Positions 20,382 through 30,137 of a DNA stretch of 64,000 bases are shown in pieces (the stretch's first letter is position 1; every line of letters starts with the position of its first letter). A program made the position numbers and the translations under genes. The DNA lies in assembly GCA_031763025.1 (NCBI GenBank), contig JASSKH010000009.1, positions 1,674,001 through 1,738,000 of the forward strand. The letters are read 5' to 3'. Source of the stretch: Macrocystis pyrifera. Its lineage: Eukaryota > Sar > Phaeophyceae > Laminariales > Laminariaceae. The notes under the pieces were generated by a model. It was not told where the DNA came from and ran no database searches. It saw only the letters and a program-made list of their open reading frames with translations.

Positions 20382-21265
20382 GTTTCTCCAATTTCCTTCC
20401 CTTTCCTTTCTGCGGTCTGCTGTACGTTTTACCCTGTGTGTACGCTCGGGGCATTGTATGACCGCACAGAAAAAGGGGAAGGACACATGTATCTGGCTGT
20501 ATTTTGAACATAGATTCACATACGGTCAGCATCGTTCACAGCCCTTGTGTTGTTTGAGATTGTCTGCGTGTCAGGTGTACAGACTTGTCCTGAAAAAAAA
20601 AATAGTGTTAGTGTTTTGAAATTCTTGGTCCATGCTTGGCCTGAAAGCGAGTTACGTGTTCGTCAAAAAATGTGTTATAAATGACCTCGCTCTTGGACGG
20701 CATCAGTACAGCAATAGGTTCTACATGATTAGTTACCGGTGTCACCTAACCCGGGCGAACATCATACGAGACTATGCGTGTATCAGTACGTACGGCGCCT
20801 GTGGTCTGTCGACACCTGTCGTGTGCATTTGTTTTTGAAGATGATATGTGGTCAATAGCATGCAGTCATCTATTAACGAACGTGCATGTGTGTGAACATG
20901 AACAATGAGCAGGCAAACGAGCACGGGCAACAGGCAGACGGAGCACGAGCAACGAGTATGCCTGCATGCATTGACCGAGCACATATCTTCAAAGCAATAC
21001 AGAACGAACAGGCGAAGTGCCACTTGCAGCGTGCACACATAACAGCATTGCAAGTATGGCCATAATGCCAGGCGGGCGAAACGAAAACATGCGGGTTTTC
21101 ACATGCATACGAATGTGAGTACAAGAGTGTATATGACTAATATACGAGATCAATGTGAGGTGACGCATGAACATGCATGATAGCATCATTTCCCCGATTT
21201 TGCAAAACTCTTCGGGTCCCCTGCAATCGTTTTGCAGACACTTCGATCTCCTGCAATGCACTTCG
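20382..21265 (-). other. Gypsy untranslated leader
   Basis: About 880 bp between the primer binding site and the gag ATG. Only short unrelated frames are visible. Near 21225-21275 the phrase CACTTCGATCTCC(C/T)TG occurs twice next to the primer site. Confidence 0.6.
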
Positions 21266-21283
21266 ATCTCCCTGGGTTCGCCA
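21266..21283 (-). other. Gypsy primer binding site
   Basis: Directly after the 5' LTR the minus strand reads TGGCGAACCCAGGGAG, the TGG-start expected for pairing with the CCA end of a tRNA. Its complement ends CTGGGTTCGCCA. I cannot name the tRNA with confidence. Confidence 0.8.
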
Positions 21284-21804
21284 TGTTACAGCAGGGTACA
21301 GCTCTCAGACCCTAAAAAGGACCTGCACTCGTTAGATCTCTGAGACCGGCTCACCTGTTGTTTGGGAGTTCGAGGAAGTGCCTTCAAGCAGTAATGATCG
21401 GGTCACGCAGAACGTGGATCGATGCAATGCGGTAGATGCAAGCAGTCAGCGTGAACACTCAACGAAGAACCACAGACACGATGACGGGCACGACGGGCAA
21501 GGCAGGGCCCAAGGGGCTGGGGGTCGATAGGACAGGTATCACAGATCACTTGGCTTTGACTTTCTTTCTTCACGTGGTGGTGTTTTGTAAACACCGGGTG
21601 GTCCCGGAACCTCGTTACTGGCTCTGTACCCGAGACCGAAGGCGTTCCCACACCGAGGATCCTCTCTGCCCCTATAAGATCCGCCCAGAGGATGCTAACC
21701 AAAGCTTGCCCTCTGCCTATCGAATAGACCCGGCGCGTGATACTGATCAGAACAGCTGTCTCGCGCCGTATTATCCTCCTCGAAGCACTGTCGGCGCTGC
21801 AACA
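21284..21804 (-). repeat. Gypsy 5' LTR
   Basis: 521 bp, direct copy of 10927-11447, about 97-98% identical by eye. It ends AACA at 21804 and is followed by the target duplication GTAG. Confidence 0.95.
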
Positions 21805-22435
21805 GTAGGACTAGCTGTCAGAGAGTCTATTGTGGCAGGAGTGGGCAAAGATGGCCTCGTGGTGGAGTGCGATAAAACCAGACTGATGAAAGTTCGCATT
21901 CAGCTCCAGGGCAAGTCGAATGGTGTTTCTTTAGTTGTCGGTTATGCGCCTATACTGGATGCACCCGTTTGCGAGAAAGATCACTTTTGGAACGAACTAA
22001 ACAACGTCGTCTCGGGGAGCCCTCAGTGAGGATCACCTACTTGTGCTCGGGGATGCGAATGCTCGCACCGGCAAGCGAGAGAGCGGATGTGCCGGCAGTA
22101 AGATGATGGGCAAATACGGGCGCGATGAATTGAACAACAACGGAGAGAGACTACGCCTCCACGCAGCTGACTACAGGCTTGCGCTACTCAATACGTTATT
22201 TGCCACACCTACTCGCGGGGTGTCGTACACTTTCGAATCTCCCAACTCTGGGAAGGGTCAGTGTAGGCTACTACTACATCCTTACTCGACAAGTTGATTG
22301 ACGCCTGCTTCGCAACATGACAGTACAGAAACCACCAGAGGATCGGCATGAATCTCACCACAACCGCGTGGTCTGCAGTATTCGCCTCTTGGGCTGATTT
22401 GTGCCGAATCGTAGGGTGAAAGCAGGCCGGTGGTC
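21805..22435 (+). pseudogene. LINE-A endonuclease, second part
   Basis: The frame continues from 10926 with VGLAVRESIVAGVGKDGLVV, SLVVGYAPILDAP near 21935, then after one frame change LVLGDANARTGKRESG near 22045 (GDxNAR catalytic box), YGRDELNNNGERLRLHAADY, and SYTFESPNSGKGQCR near 22225. This is the C-terminal half of an exonuclease-endonuclease-phosphatase domain of a LINE. It is interrupted at 22436 by the GGAAGT foldback element. Confidence 0.88.
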
Positions 22436-24066
22436 CTCATTATTTGGTAAATGAGTGGAAGCTTTCACAACTTCCATGCTAAAAAACTTCCAAAACTTCC
22501 ATTTTGACTTCCAGATGGAAGTTTTTCATTTCCAAATGAAAGTTTTTCGATTCCAAATGGAAGTTGTGAAAGTCAAAATGGATTTTTTTTACTTCGAAAT
22601 GGAAGTTGTGAAAGTCAAAATGGAAGTTTTGGAAGTTTTTTACTTCCAAATGGAAGTTGTGGAAGTTTTTTACTTCAAAATGGAAATTTGGAAGTCGAGT
22701 GGAAACTTCCATTTAGTCCATGGAAGTTTCCATTTTGGAAGCTAGTGCAAGCCAGTGTAAATTTCCACAGCGGAAGCCAGTGGAAGCAAAGTGGAAGCTT
22801 CCACTGCCATGCCCGGTAGAAGCTTCGTCCAGCTTCCACTAAGCTTCCATACACCTTGATATATTTTCACCTACTGTCACCCACTTCCATTTCACGTCTA
22901 GAAGTTCCATTTGACTTCTACCTTCAAGGAAACTTCCATCGGCGTCCGTAGAATCTTCTGTCCACTTCTATTCTCAGCCGTAACTTCCACTTACTTCCAT
23001 CTACTCGCATCCGCTTCCATTCAACTTCCACAACTTTCGTTTGGCTTTCAAAACTTCTATTTTACATTTAAGTTCAATGAAACCCGCATCTGAGTACGCA
23101 GAATCTTCTGACCACTCCCCCCATATTCAAGCGCGACTTCCACCTATATGTACGTACTTCTCACGCACAACCATTGAACTTCCAATGGCTACACTTGCTT
23201 ACTTATTTATCTTCCATTTAACTTTCAATTCAATGGAAACTTCCACGCACGTCCGCAGACCCTTCCATCCACTCCTTATGTAACCCCTACTTACACGGAA
23301 ATTCTTATCAGCGTTCGCCGAAGCTTCCATACACTCTCATATGCAAGAATAAATTCAGCATGCTTTCATGTACTTCCACGTGCTTCCATCCACTTCCATT
23401 AAACTCCCAAGAAATATGTTTTGCCTTGTATTACCATGGAAAACTCACATCTACGTCTGCAGACGCTTCTATCCACTCCCCGGGGCCCATATGCATGTGG
23501 AACTTTGGCCTAATTACTTCCTTTTGGAAGTGAAAACGGTAGTTTGGAAGTCAAAATGGAAGTATTGGAAGTCGGGTATGAGCCTACCACGCGAATTCCA
23601 TTCTACATTCAACTTCCAAAACCTCCATTTTGACTTCCAAACGGATTGGTTTTTCTTCCCCAAAGGGAAGTTTTTGACTTCCAAATGGAAGTTTCGACTT
23701 CTTTTCGACTTCCAAATGGAAGTTTTCGACTTCCAAATGGTAGTTTTAACTTCCAATAACTTCCAAATGGAAGTTGTGAAAGTCCAAATGGAATTTTTGG
23801 AAGTCAAAATGGAAGCTTCGCCAGCAATTCAAAACCTTCTTTTTTGACTTCCAAAACTTCCGTTTGGACTTCCACAACTTCCATTTGGAAGTTAGATACT
23901 TCCATTTGGAAGCTTCCACCCGACTTCCATTTTGACTTCCACAACTTCCATTTTCACTTCCATAACTTCCATTTGGAAGTCAAAATCGAAGTTTTGGAAG
24001 TTTTCACTTCCAAATGGAAGTTTTGGAAGTCGAGTGGAAGCTTCCACCCATTTACCAAATAATGAG
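22436..24066. mobile_element. foldback element made of GGAAGT words
   Basis: 1,631 bp with terminal inverted repeats CTCATTATTTGGTAAATG and CATTTACCAAATAATGAG. Both shoulders are packed with GGAAGT/ACTTCC every 8-20 bp, often as ACTTCCATTT and AAATGGAAGT. Orientation is mixed on both sides, so single strands could fold extensively. The flanks show a possible 6 bp duplication, GTGGTC/GTGGAC, with one mismatch. The element splits LINE-A between its endonuclease and RT. The internal part has no coding capacity. The superfamily is unresolved. Confidence 0.8.
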
Positions 24067-26500
24067 GTGGACCGAAGCAGGCTGGGGAAAGCGAGCAATT
24101 GATCTACAACGGTTGGTGGCAGACCCGGTTTCCGAGCGGATCTCAAAAGGGAGATAACCAAACTCGTCCCCCCACGACTTGTACAATTGGTAGTGTCGAT
24201 GATAAGGCAACTGCTGTAGTGGGGACCGTGCTGTCGACTGCTGCTAAACTAGCGCCTGATACCAGCAATCAAGGGCGGCTGGGTTGGTGTACGCCCGAAG
24301 AGGTAAAAGCACAGGAACTGGCAGGAGAGGGAAGATACGAGGACGCAACTACGTGCTAACCCAAACGACAAAAGTCTGCGGAAAGCCTTGAAGGTTACCA
24401 CAAAACAGCTCAGACGTGCGAGGACGGACGGAGCGCAGAGGTTCTCCGACGAATACGTCAGTCAACTTGAAAGGCGTACCCAAGAAGGCGATCAGTTTGG
24501 GTTCTACACACACCTTAAGGGGATGGATGTGGAAGGAGAGAGGACTTTCAATTCGCAGTACATCAGGGACGAGGAAGGTATATTATTGCGCGACATCGGC
24601 CTCATCCGCGAACGATGGATAAGGTGGTTCCATAAGCTGCTAAACACCAAGTCATCGACCCTCGACCCGACTATCACCAACGAGCTCAAGGTTTGGCCCT
24701 CGTGCAGTCCGCTGGATGAAGTCCCGTCTAGGTACGAGGTGGAAGACGCGATCCGGGAGATGGCGAACCGCAAGGTGGTTGGGCCTGATGGTCTCCCGGC
24801 TGAACTCCTGAAGGTCCTGGCCGACGAAGGAGACCCGGACACCCTAGGAAGCTTCTACGAGATCGTTGTCGCTGTGTAGAGGGGAGGGGTCGCAGCAATG
24901 GAAGGATGCAACGATTAAGGTGCTGCACAAAACAGGAGGGAATATGGTAATTATCGTGGCATCTCCTTTGTCGCGCACGCCGGAAAAGTACTCCTTAAAT
25001 TCATCGCGCGCCGCCTCAGCGACTAGCGCGAGCGGGAAGGCATCCTGCCAGAGGAGCAGTGTGGCTTTAGGTCTGAACGTTCCACGGACATGATGTTCGT
25101 GGTGCGACGCTTGCAGGAACTGGCGAGGAAGAAGGACACCCCGCTGTTCATGTGCTTTGTCGACCTCACCAAAGCCTATGCCTCCGTCGACCAATCCCTC
25201 CTGTGGACTGTCTTGGCTCGCTTTAGCGTGCCACCTAGAATGCTCGCCGTTATCCGCCAATTGCACGACGGCATGCGAGCATGCGTGCAGCTGGATGATG
25301 GCGAGTGCTCAGATATTTTCGACGTGGAGCAGGGTCTTCGGCAAGGGTGTATGATCGCTCCATTGTTGTTCAACATGTTTTTCACCGCGGTGCTGCGTGT
25401 GGTGGAGAAGCGCTTCGCCGCTGATAAAGTCATCACGGACAGCATGGTGCAACTCTAACGAAAGAAAGAGAAGGAGGAAAAGAAGAGGGGGAAGGCGCGG
25501 GCCGAACAAACCGACGGACAGGGGAAGGAAGAAGAGCCCCAGACATTGTCAGGCAATGCTGTACGCTGACGATGCGAGCATTGTATCGCGATTACCTAGC
25601 GGCCTGGAGAGGATGATGACGGTGATCGTGACTGCATGTGCCGCGTTCGGCCTGACGGTCTCGAGGGCCAAGGCGGAGATAATGTGTCTGCAAACGAAAG
25701 ATGGGGGGAACGTGCCGTTCACCGTCACCGCGGCCGCTGAGGTAGCGCGTCGACTCCAGAGGGCATGGGCGTGCTTCGGGTGGTATAAGATGGAGATCTA
25801 TGACCGCCCCGCCCGGATGTGCGCCTACGCCTGAAGGTGCGGATGCTGAGAACCGAGGTGATCGAAACGTTTCTGTACGGAAGCGTTACTTGCAGCCCGA
25901 GCAAGACTGATTACGGCAGGCTACGGGAGGTCCACCACAAGATGCTCCTCCCATGCATCGGCTAGCAATAACGAAAGCGCGAAGAACGCATTCTATCCCA
26001 TGCCAGCGCGCTTCTCAGGACAAACTCCGAGAGCGTTGAGACGGCGGTACGCAGGCGTAGGCTGGTGTTTGTGGGCTTTGTGACACGCATGGCAGAGGAG
26101 GGTCTGCCGAAGAGGGTGATGTTTGGGGAGATGGTCGGGGGTGAGGACTACTCCGGAGGACAGTGGTGGAACTGGATGAGGTACCTTGAGGAGGACCTCA
26201 AGGAATTTCGCATCAAGCTCGAAGGGTGGCGCGAGGCAGCACAGATTGCCGGCAGATGGTTCCGACGGGTCGAGGAAGGGGCAGAGGTCTTCACGCGTAA
26301 ACGGTATAAGGATGAGAGGGAGGCATCGGCAGAACGGCACAGGATGGCTGCAACCGCGACTACAACCGTTGACGCCGATGTATACGCGCAGGATGGGGGG
26401 CGAAAGGGGGACGAGGAGGGAGTGGGCGAGGGGGGGGGGGGGGGGAGGAGGCGGTCTGCCCAACATACTGACGCCTGGGTATGGCTATCATCGTCATGAC
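24067..26500 (+). pseudogene. LINE-A reverse transcriptase and C-terminal domain
   Basis: Linker and RT in several frames: FGFYTHLKGMDVEGERTF near 24500, NRKVVGPDGLPAELLKVL near 24770, [16 protein letters not shown] near 25160 (first catalytic Asp), [17 protein letters not shown] near 25335, and LYADDASIVSRLPSG near 25560 (YADD box). A GAG/AAG-rich insertion separates the last two blocks. The C-terminal region reads ESVETAVRRRRLVFVGFVTR near 26030 and EDLKEFRIKLEGWREAAQIAGRWF... Frameshifts at about 24880, 24945, 25460 and 25840 make it a pseudogene. With the 10481-10926 and 21805-22435 pieces this is nearly a full endonuclease-RT LINE. Confidence 0.9.
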
Positions 26501-28084
26501 GCGCTCCCTTCTTTGGGACCCGAGCAACTACGGGCCATCCGGGCGTGTCTGTATGCACCAGTGCCTGCATTTCGTCTTATCTATCCCACCCACCCCTTTT
26601 TGTCCCTTGTTTATCCCTTTTTGTCTTTTTTTTTCCTCTTCTTTTCTCTTTCCTTTTTTCCCGTTTGCCCCTCTTTGTGTCTCTGCATCTTCCTTTTGCT
26701 TTTTGCTATCTGCTTTTCCTTTTGCTGTGCTTCCTACTCCTCCTTTTCGTTTTTAGTCTATGGGTTATTTTTGCTTCCCTGGTTTTCTTGGTAGCGAAGT
26801 AAGTATCTTAGTTTTTTGTTATTATCTCTGTTCTACACCCCTTGCGTAGTTTGCGAGCCCGAAGCCTTTGAAAATCTGCGCATTCTCTTGGGTGTTTCCT
26901 TTCTTGCTTTCTTGCTTGCTTGAATTGATATTTTTTGTCTCTTCCCTTTTAGATTTTGGATTTTTTTATTTTTTGACATCGAGTTGTTTTTTCATGTTGT
27001 CTATTTCTTCTGAGTATTATGCGGTCTGCTCGGTTTCTGTGGCGACTTGTACAGAGTACCGCATGTACCTGATGCGTACGGGCGCAGACCTCACTTTTTA
27101 TTTTTGTCTGGTGTGTAGATGTGCTTCAGTCATCATGTGTATGATCCTTTGCTTATTTATTTTTTTTACCGAAGTATTCTTCCACTCCAGAGTTACTGGA
27201 GCTTGTCCTGCGACCACGGACTGCATTGTATGGTGGCGATGAGTTAATGTGAGAACAACAACAACAACAATACCTCGTTCAACTTTCAAATATAGACACA
27301 CACACTCCTCTTCAATTCTGCAGCTTCAGGTTTTGCCTTCCTCATGTACGAGATGTATATCCTGTATTATGAGACCATACGAAATCTGTATTCCGCGTAA
27401 TCGACGTATCGCGCACAGCCTGCACGTATAAGTTCCGACGAAAATCCTCGTCCACACCCACGAGTAGAGCTCCGTGTTATATTGTCTTCTTCTTTTCTAT
27501 CTCAACCCTCCCCTGCCTCAGTCTTTCCTAGTTCAACCAAACTGAACTCGCCGTCAACTCTATGACCCGCTTGCCCATCCCTTCTTTTCAACGATTCAAT
27601 ACCTCTCCACAAACCCCAGATTCCCCCCATTTAAACCTCCACATCTCACAGATTTTGTTTTTCATTTTATTCATATTAAAAATCCCTATCACGTACTCGT
27701 ACGACCTTAATATCTCCCACAATTTCAAACAAGGAGATTCGACGAAACCAACCCTCGCTCTCACAGCAGATCGGGCATACCAGTATTTATCAAGGTGGCG
27801 TTCTACGATAGAGGTTCACCCTATTTTTTCTGGTGATAATCTCCTCACTTGACCTTAAGGAGCTCCATACCTCACCCGACACTTCTCTTCAAGATACATC
27901 AAGTTGCGTTCCGATGAACCAATCCCATGGCCCAAGTATACAAACACGTCATTTTTCGAAACAAGATTGGCATTCGGACGATTTTGGGTTAAGGAAGGAG
28001 CCCCGTCCCTCAGAAAACATTTTAGCGGAAACGTGCTACCTCTATCGTAGAACGCGTCCAGTGTCGTGTCCCCTCCCCCCCCCC
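26501..28084. other. LINE-A 3' tail and dispersed repeats R1/R2
   Basis: A long T/C-rich 3' UTR-like stretch (26570-27000) is followed by R1 (27010-27250, homologous to 9940-10150 on the other strand) and R2 (about 27310-27400, sharing ATTCTGCAGCTTCAGGTTTTG with 39898). 27420-28084 is unassigned. No gene is seen. Confidence 0.5.
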
Positions 28085-30137
28085 TGTCGGTGCTACAGCA
28101 GTAGACCATGCAGCAGTGACGGCGCTGCTACAGAAGAGCATGTAGTAGCTAGCGCTGAGTAGAGGTTCGGGGAGAGTAAAAGCCAGGGCTTTTCGCGGGT
28201 CAGGTCAAACCTCACGGGTCGGGTCGGGTCGAGTCGGGTCAGCGGATCCTACCCGACCCGCGAAAAAATTGAGGTGTGTTGACTTGACCTGACCCGAACC
28301 GCGAGATTTTGAAAGCCTCTTACTCCGACCCGATCCGACCCGAGAGATTAAAAAAAACTATAGACCCGACCCGTGAGATTTGAATCGAATCTCCTGACCC
28401 GACCCGACCCGACCCGCGAGATTTTATAACCTCCTGACCCGACCCGACCCGACCTGCCACCTCCGGATTGACCCGTGAGACACGGTTTTCACTCGGGTCG
28501 GGCCACCTTGGCCGGCGAGACCATATATCTTGACCCGCAGGTTCGACCTGCGGATCCGGCCCATGAGTCGACACTTTAAAAACAATGCAATATTCAATTT
28601 TGTGCCCCGCAGCGGTGCATGACCTGGCTGTAGTGGGTATGGATGGATGCGGGCATGCGTATATGGATTTGGGGGTGTTTAAATGTTTGAATGTGATACT
28701 AAAGGAGTATTATTGAGTATTGGTACGAGGGAAGCCTTTGGGTAAGAGAGTAGAAAGTGTTTCAAGTGTCGAGTCCGCGAGCCGGATGCGCGGGTCCGAC
28801 CCGCGGGTCAGCAGAAAACAAGTCGCGGGTCATGCTGGCCCGACCCGCGAGTGACCCGTTTCTCGCGGGTCATGCCCTGACCTGATTATCATCAGCTCTT
28901 GACCCGACCTGGCCCGACCCGTGATATTTGAAAACTTCTTGACCCGACCCGACCCGACCCGACCTGACCCGATCCGTGAGATTTGAAAAAATCTCTTGAC
29001 CCGACCGGGCCCGACCCGCGAGATTTGAAAACCTGTTGACCCTACCCGACCCGACCCGACCCGATATACATTTTGAACACCCCGTGACCCGACCCGCGGG
29101 TCAGGTCTAACCTCACGGGTCCCGACCCGACCCGCGAAAAATTTGAGGTGTGTTGACTATATCAGACCCGACCCGCGAGATTTTAAACGTCTCGTGACCC
29201 GACCCGACCCGACCCGACCCGCGAGATTTGAAAATCTGTTCACCCGACCCAACCGACCCGTGAGATTTCAAAACCTCCTGACCCGACCCGATCCGACCCG
29301 CCACTTTCCCAGTGACCCGTGAGACACGGGTTTCATGCGGGTCGGGTCATCTTGACCCGCGAGACCATTTTCTTGACCCGCAGATTCGATCCGCGAATCC
29401 GGCCCGTGGGTCGACACTTCAAAAACAAAATTAATACTCATTTTGGTGCCCTGCAGCGATATGTGGCCTGGCTGTGATGGGCATGGATGGATGTGGGCAT
29501 GCGCATATAGATTTGGCGGTGTTTTGGTGTTAGAATATGACACCAAAGGAGTATTATTGAGTACTGGTACGAGCGAAGCCTTTGGGTACGAGAGCGGGAA
29601 GTGTTTCAAGTGTCGAATCTGCCAGCCGGATGTGCGGGTCCGACCCGCGGGTCAGCAGAAAACAACTCGCGGGTCATGCTAGCCCGACCCGCGAGTGACC
29701 CGTTTTTCGCGGGTCGTGACCGTGAGCTTCTCATCAGCTCTTGACTCGACCTGACCCGACCCGTGAGATTTGAAAAATTCTTGACCCGACCCGACCCGAC
29801 CCGTGAGATTTGAAAAACTCTTGACTCGACCTGACCCGACCCACGATATTTAAAAACCACTTGACCCGACCCGACCCAACCCGTGAGATTTTGAACACTT
29901 CCTGACCCGACCCGACCTGACCCGTGACATTTTGAACACCCCGTGACCCGACCCGTGGGTTGGGTCATGACCCGCGAAAAGCCCTGGTAAAAACAGAATG
30001 AATTATTATCTCACAGTACAAGTGCGTCGAAGCTGCCTGTGCTGACGGTTTCATATTCAAGCAAACCGCCATCCATACCATACAGTACAAAACCTAATGT
30101 CCTATTGAGTCGTTCTTGCACTATAAATATCCTGACA
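28085..30137 (-). repeat. Copia 3' LTR, split by a hAT-like insertion
   Basis: LTR parts are 28085-28183 and 29995-30137 (about 242 bp in total). They align collinearly with 38704-38951 (for example GCGCTGAGTAGAGGTTCGG and GCGTCGAAGCTGCCTGT). The break holds the element 28184-29986. Confidence 0.88.
28184..29986. mobile_element. hAT-like non-autonomous element, tandem dimer of GACCCG words
   Basis: The ends read CAGGGCTTTTCGCGGGTCA and its inverse TGACCCGCGAAAAGCCCTG, a CAGGG-type hAT terminus. The flanks are GTAAAAGC (28176-28183) and GTAAAAAC (29987-29994), an 8 bp duplication with one mismatch. The sister LTR at 38.8 kb has the empty site (GTGAAAAC). Inside are dense GACCCG repeats with CGAGATTTGAAAA spacers. 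Two head-to-tail units of about 900 bp are visible (junction near 29087), each with a central unique part containing GGTATGGATGGATG-like sequence. There is no transposase. Confidence 0.88.

Larger units (their letters stand above)
10927..21804 (-). mobile_element. complete Ty3/Gypsy LTR retrotransposon carrying a DNA methyltransferase
   Basis: 10,878 bp bounded by two direct 521 bp LTRs that begin TGTT and end AACA, and flanked by the 4 bp duplication GTAG (10923-10926 and 21805-21808). Transcription runs on the minus strand: 5' LTR 21284-21804, primer binding site, leader, gag, protease, reverse transcriptase, RNase H, cytosine methyltransferase, integrase, C-terminal domain, polypurine tract, 3' LTR 10927-11447. 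The order RT-RNase H-integrase defines Ty3/Gypsy. The LTRs differ at about a dozen positions by eye, so the insertion is not brand new. Several stops and frameshifts show that this copy is defective, though other copies could be active. It is inserted in the endonuclease gene of LINE-A. Confidence 0.93.

Noticed and set aside
19350..20461. Long plus-strand Ala/Val/Gly-rich frames opposite gag
   Set aside because: They are antisense shadows of the Arg/Ser-rich gag repeat. The minus strand has the coherent Gag domain order.
28180..29990. Open frames rich in GRVGSG/RVGSGQ repeats in the GACCCG islands
   Set aside because: The peptides are only translations of the DNA word array and are readable in several frames. 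There is no codon bias or independent start, so I do not treat them as proteins.
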